Shown here: positions 36,873-45,750 of the stretch, one piece after another
How the letters are laid out: each line of letters starts with the position of its first letter
How positions within the stretch are numbered: the stretch's first letter is position 1
Source of the DNA: Lachnospiraceae bacterium
GTDB lineage: Bacteria > Bacillota > Clostridia > Lachnospirales > Lachnospiraceae
Reading direction: 5' to 3'
Assembly (NCBI GenBank): GCA_030526245.1
Contig: JAUNDD010000012.1
Span: forward strand, 1-52,964
DNA: 52,964 bases
Program-made: the position numbers and the translations under genes
The notes under the pieces: model-generated
What the model saw: the letters and a program-made list of their open reading frames with translations, nothing else
What the model was told of the DNA's origin: nothing
The model's database searches: none

Positions 36873-38252
36873 ATGCAGTATCAGATCGATTTTAGCCATC
36901 CCGTCCATGTCCATTTCATAGGAATCGGCGGCATCAGCATGAGCGGCCTGGCCAGTGTCCTGCTGGGTGCCGGCTTCCCGGTTTCCGGATCGGACGCCAA
37001 AGCCTCTGCCCTGACCGACTCTCTGGCACAGGCCGGCGCCCAGATCATGATCGGCCAGTCTGCCGACAATATCCGCGAGGGATACGGTCTGGTGGTCTAC
37101 ACCGCCGCCATCCATCCGGACAATCCGGAGTTTAAAAAGGCTGTGGAGCTGGGAATCCCCATGCTGACCCGGGCCGAGCTGCTGGGCGAGATCATGCATA
37201 ATTATAACATGTCCGTCGCTGTAGCCGGCACCCATGGCAAAACCACCACCACCTCGATGGTGTCCGCCATTGCCCTGTGCGCCGACCTGGATCCCACCAT
37301 CTCGGTGGGCGGCATGCTCAATCTGATCGGCGGCAACCTGCGGGTAGGTCATTCCGAGACCTTCATTGCCGAAGCCTGCGAGTACACCAACAGCTTCCTG
37401 AGCCTGACGCCGAAGGTGGCCATCATCCTGAACATCGACGCGGATCATCTGGACTTCTTTAAGGATCTGGAGGATATCCGCCGCTCCTTCCGCCTGTTTG
37501 CGGAAAGAATTCCGGCTGACGGCACACTGATCATCAACGGCGAGATCGAACGGCTGGAAGAGCTGACAGAAGGTCTGGCCTGCCAGGTCGTTACCTACGG
37601 CACACCGGATTCGGACTATCGTCCCGTTCAGGTGGAATATGACGAATCCGGCTTCGGTTCCTTCGAGCTGGTACGCCGGGGCGAAAGCCTGGGACGTTTC
37701 CGCCTGCAGGTGCCGGGTGCCCATAACGTCAGCAATGCCTGTGCGGCCATCGCCGTAGGCGAGCTGATGGGCAGCTCCATCGACGCCATCGCCGGCGGAC
37801 TGCTCTCCTTCGGCGGCACCGCCAGACGCTTTGACCGCAAGGGCGAAAAGAACGGAATCACCATCATCGACGATTACGCACATCATCCCACGGAGATCGC
37901 AGCCACACTAAAGGCCGCTGCCAACTATCCCCATCGGGAGATCTGGTGTGCCTTCCAGCCTCACACCTACACAAGAACCGCCGCTTTGATGGACGAATTT
38001 GCCCAGGCACTGTCCCTGGCCGATCACCTGGTCCTGGCGGACATCTATGCGGCCCGTGAGGTCAACACCATCGGCGTCACCTCCGGCGATCTGTGCCGCA
38101 AGCTGACCGAGGCCGGCGCAGACGCTGTCTATCTGCCCACCTTTGAGCAGATCGTCGACCACTTAAAAGAACACTGCAAACCGGGAGACCTGGTCTTCAC
38201 CATGGGTGCCGGCGATATTTATCTGGTAGGAGAAAAATTCCTGGCCGAGTAA
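36873..38252 (+). CDS. murC: UDP-N-acetylmuramate--L-alanine ligase
   Basis: MurC adds L-alanine to UDP-MurNAc, the first amino acid of the peptidoglycan stem peptide. The 459-residue protein shows the N-terminal UDP-binding HFIGIGGISMSGLA, the ATP-binding loop GTHGKTTT (119-126), EACEYTNSFL, the NIDADHLD metal region, and the C-terminal domain with DDYAHHPTEI and FQPHTYTRT. The ATG follows AAGGAG by eight bases. It is not in a dcw cluster here; dnaD follows after 225 bases. Confidence 0.98.
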   Translation: MQYQIDFSHPVHVHFIGIGGISMSGLASVLLGAGFPVSGSDAKASALTDSLAQAGAQIMIGQSADNIREGYGLVVYTAAIHPDNPEFKKAVELGIPMLTRAELLGEIMHNYNMSVAVAGTHGKTTTTSMVSAIALCADLDPTISVGGMLNLIGGNLRVGHSETFIAEACEYTNSFLSLTPKVAIILNIDADHLDFFKDLEDIRRSFRLFAERIPADGTLIINGEIERLEELTEGLACQVVTYGTPDSDYRPVQVEYDESGFGSFELVRRGESLGRFRLQVPGAHNVSNACAAIAVGELMGSSIDAIAGGLLSFGGTARRFDRKGEKNGITIIDDYAHHPTEIAATLKAAANYPHREIWCAFQPHTYTRTAALMDEFAQALSLADHLVLADIYAAREVNTIGVTSGDLCRKLTEAGADAVYLPTFEQIVDHLKEHCKPGDLVFTMGAGDIYLVGEKFLAE

Positions 38253-38477
38253 AGCGCTGGATTCCTTCTATGACAATCGGGTCTACTATCTGGCTTCACC
38301 AACTCGATCGAAGCCTGCCGGGCAGATGGATGCCGTATCGAATGCAGCGCCGCTCCATTCGATCGTTTTGACCTTACCTGCAGCCCAAGGGATCTTGCCG
38401 CCTGCGCTGCAAAGCCCTTGCGGCATCGAACTGCCCGAGAATAAACTCGTATCATTATAGAAAAGGAATACCTATCC
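38253..38477. other. murC-dnaD intergenic region with degenerate repeat
   Basis: No gene is seen. Two GATCGAA/CGATCG-rich stretches and a block (about 38371-38445) resembling the right part of the 30912-31095 element (GGGATCTTGCCGC ... GCGGCATCGAACTG) suggest an old repeat. A TATCATTATAG stretch just before dnaD could hold a -10. Confidence 0.5.
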
Positions 38478-39761
38478 ATGAAGCTTCACATACCAGCAGC
38501 CGGCGGGTTCACCGTCGTTGAAAACACGTTTATCGACCAGTACATGAGCAGCGCCAACGGCGAGTTCGTCAAGGTATATCTGTACCTGCTCCGGTGCGGA
38601 GCCACCGGGCGTGACATATCCGTCTCATCCATTGCGGATTTTTTCGATCACACGGAAAAGGATGTGATGCGGGCGCTGACCTACTGGCAGAAGCAGGGAC
38701 TTCTGCAGATGAGCACCGACGCAGACGGCTTGCCCGCTGAGCTGACGCTGATCAGTCCGAATGCATCAAAAAGCGGCAGCATCAGCAACAGCACAGTATC
38801 GGCAGTCCCCCAGGCAGCTGTCAAAGCACCGGTCACGGAAGACAAAACAGTTGACGCCAATCCATCGTCACCTGTCGTTTCGGTTGAAACTGACTCCCTC
38901 GCCTCGCATGCCGCATCGATTACACAACCGCTTTCTACGGGTTCTGTCAAGCCGGATGCTCAACCAGTTCCGGATGTATCTAATACGTTCCGATCTGTTT
39001 CTGACCTGCAGCCGAAGCCGGCTTCCCCGGCCAAGGAAATACCCAACAGGCACTCTATCAGTCCGGCCCAGAAAAAGCAGCTGATGGAGGAGGAAAGCAT
39101 CCAGGAGCTGCTGGCTGTTTACCAGACCTTCCTGCAGCGACCGGCTTCCGCCAAGGAATGCGGCAATATCATGTACTTTGCGCATGAGCTCGGCTTTTCC
39201 TTCGAACTCATCGATCATCTGATTGAATTCTGCGTCGCTCAGAAGCAGATCTCCAGCGCCAATTTTATGGAGCACGTAGCCCGGGACTGGTACCAGCATA
39301 ATATCAGCACCGTGGCCCAGGCCCAGGAATATGAAAATTCCCGCGGCCGGCTCTACTACCGGATCTTCAAGGCTCTGGGCATGAACAACCACTCGCCCAT
39401 CGATGCCGAGATCGAATTCATGGATCGCTGGCTGCACACCTGGGATATGCCCATGGAGCTGATCGAGCTGGCCTGCGAGCGGACCCTGCTGGCCATTCAG
39501 AAACCAAGTCTTTCATATGCCAACGACATTCTGAAAAGATGGCATGAGGGCCAGGTCAAAACAAAGGAAGACGTGACCCGTCTCGATGCTGCCTATGCCG
39601 CCGAGCAGGCAAAGGCAAAAGCAGCTGCCGACAATACCAAAGCAGCTGCCGGACGGAACACCACCGCCCCCCGAAAACCCAGCGGTCAGCAGATCGCTGC
39701 CCACGAACACAACTGGGATGAACTCACACAGCAGCTGATGCTTGCACAGGAAGGACGATGA
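38478..39761 (+). CDS. DnaD domain protein (replication initiation)
   Basis: The 427-residue protein has a DnaD-type N-terminal winged-helix region (about 1-95). A long Ser/Pro/Val-rich disordered linker follows (about 95-200). Two DnaD C-terminal-type helical repeats come next (about 205-285, with LLAVYQTFLQRPAS, and 290-375, ending SLSYANDILKRWHEG with the YxxxI-type motif), then a low-complexity tail. Such proteins help load the helicase at replication initiation. It overlaps the next, DnaC-like gene by four bases, matching the usual DnaD/DnaC-like partnership. Confidence 0.9.
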   Translation: MKLHIPAAGGFTVVENTFIDQYMSSANGEFVKVYLYLLRCGATGRDISVSSIADFFDHTEKDVMRALTYWQKQGLLQMSTDADGLPAELTLISPNASKSGSISNSTVSAVPQAAVKAPVTEDKTVDANPSSPVVSVETDSLASHAASITQPLSTGSVKPDAQPVPDVSNTFRSVSDLQPKPASPAKEIPNRHSISPAQKKQLMEEESIQELLAVYQTFLQRPASAKECGNIMYFAHELGFSFELIDHLIEFCVAQKQISSANFMEHVARDWYQHNISTVAQAQEYENSRGRLYYRIFKALGMNNHSPIDAEIEFMDRWLHTWDMPMELIELACERTLLAIQKPSLSYANDILKRWHEGQVKTKEDVTRLDAAYAAEQAKAKAAADNTKAAAGRNTTAPRKPSGQQIAAHEHNWDELTQQLMLAQEGR

Positions 39762-40747
39762 TCATGGGCCTTACCAATTCCCAATACAACCGCATCATGC
39801 GCGAATACAGCGCCCGGCAGCTGAAAGCCAGCCGGGAACTGCAGGCACGCAAGGAAGAGGCCTATCGGGCCATTCCGCTTCTGGGTCAGCTCAGTGCCCA
39901 GACAGCCTCCAGCGCTGTTGCTGCGGTACGCTCCTGCCTCTTCGGTCAGGACTGCTCCGTTCCGGATTTTTCCTCCAACGAAAAAAAGCGCCGGTCGGCG
40001 CTGGTGGAAGCCGGATATCCGGCGGACTATCTGGAAATGCACTATACCTGCCCGGACTGCCAGGACACCGGTTACATCGGCGGCGAAAAATGCCATTGCT
40101 TCCGAAAGCTGGCTCTGGAGCTGTTCTATGAGCAGACCGATCTGGCTGACGATGCGGTGGATTTTTCCCAGTTCTCTCTGGCACATTATCCGGATGAGCC
40201 GTTTTCCGCAGCAAATCCCAAGACGATCCGGGAACAGATGGCCGTTGTTTTAGCCGCCTGCCTGCAGTTTGTGCGGGAGTTTGACCACTCCGACAGAAAC
40301 CTGCTGTTCTTCGGCAAAGCCGGGCTGGGAAAGACTTTTCTGTCACGATGCATCGCAAAGGAGTTGACACAAAGCCTGCATTCTGTTGTATATTATTCAT
40401 CGCCTGATCTGTTTTCGTTTCTGGCGGACATCACCTTTTCAAAAAAAGGAACGACCCACAGCAGCGATCTGACTTTCATCACCGAATGTGATCTGCTCAT
40501 CATCGATGATCTTGGTACCGAGCTTACCAACGATTTTGTACGATCCATGCTGTTTAACATTTTGACAGATCGAAAAACTGCCGGAAAGAGCACTCTGATC
40601 TCCACCAATCTGGAACCGTCGGAGCTTGCTCCCGTTTATAACGATCGAATTTCTTCCCGTATCACCAGCGGCTTTAAAATGCTCGGTTTTTACGGAAATG
40701 ACATTCGAAACAGCATCGCTCTGAGCGGGGCAACCCCGCGGACCTGA
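39758..40747 (+). CDS. DnaC/DnaI-like helicase loader ATPase with zinc site
   Basis: The 329-residue AAA+ ATPase has Walker A GKAGLGKT (186-193), Walker B LLIIDDLG, and a sensor region ending in LISTNLEPSEL and RISSRI. An N-terminal zinc site is formed by CPDC (98-101) and CHC (112-114). This fits DnaC/DnaI-type loaders of the replicative helicase as found in Clostridia. The start overlaps the dnaD-like stop as ATGA, with GGAAGG upstream; the ATG two codons downstream (39764) has better spacing and is an alternative. Confidence 0.9.
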   Translation: MIMGLTNSQYNRIMREYSARQLKASRELQARKEEAYRAIPLLGQLSAQTASSAVAAVRSCLFGQDCSVPDFSSNEKKRRSALVEAGYPADYLEMHYTCPDCQDTGYIGGEKCHCFRKLALELFYEQTDLADDAVDFSQFSLAHYPDEPFSAANPKTIREQMAVVLAACLQFVREFDHSDRNLLFFGKAGLGKTFLSRCIAKELTQSLHSVVYYSSPDLFSFLADITFSKKGTTHSSDLTFITECDLLIIDDLGTELTNDFVRSMLFNILTDRKTAGKSTLISTNLEPSELAPVYNDRISSRITSGFKMLGFYGNDIRNSIALSGATPRT

Positions 40748-40905
40748 TGCTGATCCCATCAGCCAAAGCCGATTTTATAAGTCGACATACCCGATCTGTC
40801 AGCCCGCCGGCCTTCGCCGCCCCTGCGTCAAAGCTTCTCGCGGCAGCACCGCCGGGACTGTCATCTAACCGCAACCACTGACCTCACATATATAAGGAGA
40901 ACACT

Positions 40906-42111
40906 ATGCAGTCTGCACTGGAAAGCAATCTGGAAAACCTGCCCGTAGGCGATCTTGGCATCGTTGCCACCGAAAGCTGCCAAAGTATCAGCGAAAAGAT
41001 CGACCGCCACATCGTTGAATGGCGGCGCGGCCGGGATCATGTTCACAGCAGTTCCCCGGACATGGACGACTACTCACGCGATTCCTATCTGATCGAGAGC
41101 GCCTGCCCCCGTTTCGGAACCGGCGAAGGCAAGGGTCAGATCTTCAGCTCCGTCCGTGGCGATGACCTGTATATCCTGGTGGATGTCTGCAACCACAGCA
41201 TCACCTACAAGCTCCGCGGTCTGATCAATCACATGTCTCCGGACGACCACTATCAGGATCTGAAGCGTCTGATCGCCGCCATCGGCGGAAAGGCCAGACG
41301 GATCACCGTCATCATGCCTTATCTGTACGAGAGCCGCCAGGACAAGCGCAACGGACGCGAATCTCTGGACTGTGCCATTGCCCTGCAGGAGCTGATCAGC
41401 ATGGGCGTGGATTCCATCATCACCTTCGATGCCCATGACCCGCGTGTCCAGAACGCCATCCCGCTGCACGGCTTTGAGACCTTCCAGACAGCTTATCAGT
41501 TCATCAAGGGCCTGTGCCGTACGGCGCCGGACATCCGCTTTACCCCGGATGAAATGATGGTCATCACCCCGGACGAAGCCGGCATGAAGCGTGCCATCTA
41601 TATGACCAACGTCCTGGGCGTAGATATGGGTATGTTCTACAAGCGCCGTGACTACACCCGTCTGGTGGGCGGCCGCAACCCCATCGTGGCTCACGAGTTC
41701 CTGGGCCGGGATCTCAGCGGCAAGGACTGCATCGTAGTGGATGACATGATCTCCTCCGGCGAAAGCATGCTGGATGTCTGCCGGGAGCTGAAAGCCCGCA
41801 ACGCCCGCCGGATCTTCATCTGCGCTACCTTCGGCCTGTTCACCAACGGCCTGGAGCGCTTTGACAAGGCCTACGAGGAAGGCATGTTCGATGCCCTCCT
41901 CACCACCAACCTGGTCTACCAGACACCGGAGCTGCTGGCCCGTCCTTACTACACCAGCTGCGATATGAGCAAGTATCTGGCGCTGATCATCGATACCATG
42001 AACCACGACGGTTCCTTAAGCCAGCTGCTCAACCCGGTGGATCGCATCAACCGTTTCTTCGAGAAGCATCCAGAATTTGTTTCTCACGAGGCTGACAAGA
42101 AAACAGAATAA
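40906..42111 (+). CDS. prs: Ribose-phosphate pyrophosphokinase (long form)
   Basis: This enzyme makes PRPP from ribose 5-phosphate and ATP for nucleotide, His, Trp and NAD synthesis. The 401-residue product is longer than classical PrsA (about 315). It keeps the family core: PYLYESRQDKR in the catalytic region, ITFDAHDPRVQNAI, the flexible-loop KRRDYTR, and the PRPP-binding DCIVVDDMISSGESM. About 60 additional N-terminal residues and a longer C-terminus mark the divergent clostridial form. The ATG follows AAGGAG. Its last 65 bases overlap the end of the convergent ATPase gene. Confidence 0.93.
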   Translation: MQSALESNLENLPVGDLGIVATESCQSISEKIDRHIVEWRRGRDHVHSSSPDMDDYSRDSYLIESACPRFGTGEGKGQIFSSVRGDDLYILVDVCNHSITYKLRGLINHMSPDDHYQDLKRLIAAIGGKARRITVIMPYLYESRQDKRNGRESLDCAIALQELISMGVDSIITFDAHDPRVQNAIPLHGFETFQTAYQFIKGLCRTAPDIRFTPDEMMVITPDEAGMKRAIYMTNVLGVDMGMFYKRRDYTRLVGGRNPIVAHEFLGRDLSGKDCIVVDDMISSGESMLDVCRELKARNARRIFICATFGLFTNGLERFDKAYEEGMFDALLTTNLVYQTPELLARPYYTSCDMSKYLALIIDTMNHDGSLSQLLNPVDRINRFFEKHPEFVSHEADKKTE

Positions 42112-43771
42112 TCTGCCTGGATGAATGATCCAGCCATTTCATGACCGCCGCAAGGCGGTCATTGTCGTACATGGCAAAGGCTTCGTCCAGCACCGCTGGA
42201 ACCCGCTCTCCGCTGACCACCCGGGCCGCCCCGAAGCGGATCGCAAGACTGATCAGCCGCAGGGTTCCGCCGGAAAGCTGCTCCAGCCGCAGTAGCTTTC
42301 CATCATCCTCCACGGACCGGACCATCACCTGGCCCTTCTCATCCAGACACACCAGATCATACGCTCCCTTTGTCAGCTGCTCCGTCAGCTGCGATACCGC
42401 ATCAAAGAACGGCTCACTTAGATCCCGGCTCTGTTCCCGGGACAGCTCCTTCAGCCGCTCCGCCGCCAGCTCCAGTGCCTCTGTTTCCAGCGTATCTCCG
42501 GCCACACGGTCCCGCTGCGCATACAGTGCCTCCAGCTGCTCACGCAGCTCCTCTTCTCTGGCTCTGCGCGCTGCCCGTTCCGCTTTCTTAAGCTGCTGCC
42601 GGGCCTGATCTTCCTGTCGTCTCAGGGCTGCCCGCGCCTCCAGGGCCTTTCGAACCTCTTCGTCAGGTTTTTGACTGTCATGATACACCGCACTTTCGAC
42701 AACCTCCGTACGCGTCTGCTTCCGTACCGCCAGCACCACCAAAACCGTCAGAAGTCCAACGGAACATCCTGCCAGCAGGAGGATACGCATCGTTCCGGAT
42801 ATCATCAGAGCGAGTATGCCAGCCAGCAAAGAAGCAACCAGAACAAGTCCCAGAAGCAGATTGCTGCTGTGCTTCAGGAGCTGGTCATCCCGTTCCAAAA
42901 CCGGCTCCGCCCAAACCATCTCACGCGTTTCTCCAGTCTGCCCGGTATGATCGGATCTCGCAGACATGGTCTCCCGTCGTTCTGCCCCGTCTTGGGCCGA
43001 ACCGCTTGCATTCCATTCATTCCGGTCAAGGAGCACCGTCGACGGCCCGTGACCCAAAGGAGCTTCCCCCCGAAATCGGTCCATTCCATCGTTTCCCTCC
43101 GGTTTCAACAGTGTCTGTCCTGCTGCAAGCTCCGCTTCATCCATCTTCCTGATGAGTGCCAGCGCCTCCCGCTTCTGCTCAATGGTTTCATCCAGCTGCT
43201 TCAGCCTCACCCTGCGCTGATTTTCGGCTGCTTTCTTCCGATCCATCAGCCGCTGCAGAGCCTTTTCGGCATCCACCTGCATTTCCCCGGCATGATCCAT
43301 GCTGGCCAGCGTCGACTGCATCTCCCGAATCAGGCCCTGTTCTGCTTTTTCCTGTCCCTGCCGAATAAAGATGGTCTGAAGGCTCAGCGCCTCCGTCATC
43401 CCGTCCAGCCAGCCATCCAGAGCCCTCTGCGGCTCCTCCAGCTCCAGACCGGTCTCCTCATCCACGATCTGAAACGAACGATCGCTGCGGTAAAAGCAGC
43501 GCCGGATCCGATAGCACCTGCCCTCATCCTCCACCAGCATTTCGCCGCCAAACAAAGACGGCTCCTCCCAGGGAAGCCGCAGGCTGTATTCATCCATCTT
43601 CACTTTGGATCGTCCCGGCTCCAGGCCAAAGAGCATGGCATGCACAAAGGACGCCAGGGTGGATTTCCCCGTTTCGTTTTCTCCGTAGATCAGGTTCAGG
43701 CCCGGATTAAACTGCAACCGGTAGTGATCGAAGACACCATACCGCCGTATGTAGATTTCTCGAATAATCAT
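42047..43771 (-). CDS. SbcC/YhaN-like AAA ATPase with internal membrane segments
   Basis: The 574-residue SMC/Rad50-type ATPase has Walker A GENETGKST (30-38). A split coiled coil is interrupted by two membrane helices (about residues 300-345) and a polar insertion before them. The C-terminal lobe has the signature LSGGTLRLISLAIR and Walker B AVLDEAFAMYD. This layout matches YhaN-type proteins, membrane-bound relatives of SbcC. It overlaps the nuclease gene start by four bases, so the two form an SbcCD/Rad50-Mre11-like pair. Its 3' end overlaps prs convergently by 65 bases. Confidence 0.88.
   Translation of the reverse strand: MIIREIYIRRYGVFDHYRLQFNPGLNLIYGENETGKSTLASFVHAMLFGLEPGRSKVKMDEYSLRLPWEEPSLFGGEMLVEDEGRCYRIRRCFYRSDRSFQIVDEETGLELEEPQRALDGWLDGMTEALSLQTIFIRQGQEKAEQGLIREMQSTLASMDHAGEMQVDAEKALQRLMDRKKAAENQRRVRLKQLDETIEQKREALALIRKMDEAELAAGQTLLKPEGNDGMDRFRGEAPLGHGPSTVLLDRNEWNASGSAQDGAERRETMSARSDHTGQTGETREMVWAEPVLERDDQLLKHSSNLLLGLVLVASLLAGILALMISGTMRILLLAGCSVGLLTVLVVLAVRKQTRTEVVESAVYHDSQKPDEEVRKALEARAALRRQEDQARQQLKKAERAARRAREEELREQLEALYAQRDRVAGDTLETEALELAAERLKELSREQSRDLSEPFFDAVSQLTEQLTKGAYDLVCLDEKGQVMVRSVEDDGKLLRLEQLSGGTLRLISLAIRFGAARVVSGERVPAVLDEAFAMYDNDRLAAVMKWLDHSSRQIILFSCQPREKQILDASRRNG
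42142..42161 (+). terminator. Hairpin after prs, inside the convergent ATPase gene
   Basis: TGACCGCC and GGCGGTCA form a perfect 8-bp stem with a GCAA tetraloop, 30 bases past the prs stop. The following bases (TTGTCG) are a poor T run, so termination is uncertain. It lies in coding sequence of the opposite gene. Confidence 0.4.
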
Positions 43772-44826
43772 GCTTCCTCCGCTTCCGCCAGCAGGGCCTC
43801 CAGGCCATACCAGAGCGCTCTCATCTGCCGTTCATCCTCCGGTGCATCCGCAAAGCTCTCAATATACCGTCCGATCAGCTGCCCTCTATACTGCTGACGC
43901 AGCCGCGGCAGATTCAGTGCCGGACGGGTCTCGTCCACCACTTCCAGTACACACCCGGCCCGCTGCAACACTGCCGTGTCACAGGACTGTCCGGGTTTTC
44001 GCTCACCCACCAGCCGAATCTGCCAGATATCCCGAGGCCCTGCCTCCTCAATATGCCCCCGCAGCCGATCCAGCAGCGAATAGGTCGTATCTTCCTCACT
44101 GCAGCGCAGCTGAGCCCGCCGGTAATTCCGGCAGGCGAGCTCCACAAACTCAGTTCTTACCAGATGTCCGTGTGCCTCCCCGAGGATTACACCATGCCGC
44201 CCGGTGTCCGCACAGTCGATCGGCTCCGGGGCTCCCGCATAGCGGGCCTTGCCCGGCACCACCTCGCCGGGTCTGTGGATATGCCCCAGCGCGATGTAGT
44301 CAAAGTGGCTGCCTGCCAGCTCACCGGCCGCAAAGGGCATATGCTTCGCATCCCCGCCATGAGCCAGCAAAATGCGTGTCATGGAAGCATCACCCGGCCT
44401 TGCTCCTTCCAAAAGCGGCCGCCGATCCTCCTGCGCATAGTAGCTGCGTCCACAGACACGCGCCCCCAGCTCCGGAAATTCCACCGTCTGAAACTCTTTT
44501 CCACTTAGACAGGTCACATTGCGGCTCCAACCAAAGCGGGTCATCTCTCCATCCGGATCCAGATGGTCATGGTTACCGGCCACCAGCACGACGCGAATCG
44601 GAGCAATTGAAGCCAGAAGATAATCCACCTCCCGCAGCTGCTGCCGCTCCGGCGGCCGATGAAACAGGTCCCCGGCGATCAAAACCAGATCCACCTGCTC
44701 CTCCCTGGCCAGCTGCAGGGCTCTTCGAAATGTATCCCAGATCTCTCCGGCACGCTGCTCACTCCAGGGCTGCCCGCTGTCCGGTCTGGCTCCCAGGTGT
44801 ATATCTGCCATGTGTAAGAATTTCAA
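43768..44826 (-). CDS. SbcD/YhaO-like metallophosphoesterase (DNA repair nuclease)
   Basis: The 352-residue calcineurin-like phosphoesterase carries the family metal ligands in [28 protein letters not shown] and GHIHRPG, as in Mre11/SbcD nucleases. The start is TTG at 44826, since AAGGAGG lies seven bases upstream and the protein then begins [12 protein letters not shown] as in homologues. The four-base overlap with the ATPase gene shows coupled expression. An extended -10 (TGCTATACT, 44871-44879) upstream may be its promoter. Confidence 0.92.
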   Translation of the reverse strand: MKFLHMADIHLGARPDSGQPWSEQRAGEIWDTFRRALQLAREEQVDLVLIAGDLFHRPPERQQLREVDYLLASIAPIRVVLVAGNHDHLDPDGEMTRFGWSRNVTCLSGKEFQTVEFPELGARVCGRSYYAQEDRRPLLEGARPGDASMTRILLAHGGDAKHMPFAAGELAGSHFDYIALGHIHRPGEVVPGKARYAGAPEPIDCADTGRHGVILGEAHGHLVRTEFVELACRNYRRAQLRCSEEDTTYSLLDRLRGHIEEAGPRDIWQIRLVGERKPGQSCDTAVLQRAGCVLEVVDETRPALNLPRLRQQYRGQLIGRYIESFADAPEDERQMRALWYGLEALLAEAEEA

Positions 44827-44914
44827 GCGCGAACCTCCTTGGATTTGTAAAACATTTGTTCCATATGAGCAGTATAGCACAAGTCCCGACATCCGGCATC
44901 CACCTCACAACACC

Positions 44915-44943
44915 TTGTTCCCAATTCAAATACATGCTATACT
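44915..44943 (+). promoter_or_regulatory. mscL promoter
   Basis: TTGTTC (44915-44920) and TATACT (44938-44943) are 17 bases apart with an extended TGC. The leader is about 150 bases. Confidence 0.75.
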
Positions 44944-45097
44944 CTCCTTGATTTTTCGGGCGATCGCTCACGCTCATCTTCAGGCAGATCTGCCTTCCTG
45001 GATGCAGCCTTCTGAGCAAAGCCCATTTGTCTCTTTCGAGACACCATGTATCCATACAGACATTCACAATACTCGCACCAGGAAAGGAGCATTTCAC

Positions 45098-45538
45098 ATG
45101 GGATTCATCAAAGAATTTAAAGCATTTGTCATGCGCGGCAACGTTGTCGATATGGCAGTCGGTGTCATCATCGGTGGCGCCTTCACCGGTATCGTTAACT
45201 CACTGGTAAACGATGTCATCATGCCGGTCATCTCTCTGGCTACCGGAAAGATCGACTTCACCAATCTGTTCATCGCACTGGACGGCGGCAGCTATCCGAC
45301 TCTGGCCGCTGCACAGGAAGCCGGCGCCTCTGTATTCGCATACGGAAGCTTCATCCAGGCAATCATCTCTTTCCTGCTGATCGCACTGGTACTGTTCTCC
45401 GTGATCAAGACCATGAACAAGCTGTCCAAACCGGCCGCTCCGGCTCCGGTTACCACCAAGATCTGCCCGTTCTGCAAGTCTGAAGTAAATAAGGAAGCAA
45501 CCAAGTGTGCATTCTGCGCTTCCGAGCTGAAGGATTGA
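45098..45538 (+). CDS. mscL: Large-conductance mechanosensitive channel with zinc-ribbon tail
   Basis: MscL opens under membrane tension and protects against osmotic downshock. The 146-residue protein has the conserved N-terminus [30 protein letters not shown]1, a periplasmic loop, and TM2 (about 85-105). Unlike the textbook channel, the cytoplasmic end carries CPFC (123-126) and CAFC (137-140), a short zinc ribbon in place of a simple helix. The ATG follows AAAGGAG by nine bases. It is flanked by its own promoter and terminator. Confidence 0.96.
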   Translation: MGFIKEFKAFVMRGNVVDMAVGVIIGGAFTGIVNSLVNDVIMPVISLATGKIDFTNLFIALDGGSYPTLAAAQEAGASVFAYGSFIQAIISFLLIALVLFSVIKTMNKLSKPAAPAPVTTKICPFCKSEVNKEATKCAFCASELKD

Positions 45539-45571
45539 TCTAATAAAGTTCGTATAGATTTGAACAGACTA

Positions 45572-45616
45572 AGAGGCACCGCCAGGAGTTTTCCTCCCGC
45601 GGTGCCTCTTTTTCCT
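45572..45616 (+). terminator. mscL terminator
   Basis: AGAGGCACCGC and GCGGTGCCTCT form an 11-bp stem, with an inner AGGAG/CCTCC hairpin, followed by TTTTTCC. It may also serve the convergent sugar-kinase gene in reverse. Confidence 0.92.
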
Positions 45617-45750
45617 TTTCTAAGCGACTAACTCACCATTAAATCCCGAGAATGCGCCGCTCATTTTTTCAACCGATCCTGTTAAAACCACCGGAAACCT
45701 ACCACTCACCCCTACAGCTTTCGCACGTCCCTCAGCGATTTCTTTCACGC

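Noticed and set aside
36783-37886. Minus-strand frame of 367 codons opposite murC
   Set aside because: It is antisense to a complete MurC with all motifs. The start has no ribosome site.
38761-39084. Second gene inside the dnaD linker region in another frame
   Set aside because: The low-complexity linker leaves an alternate frame open; no start signal or domain supports it.
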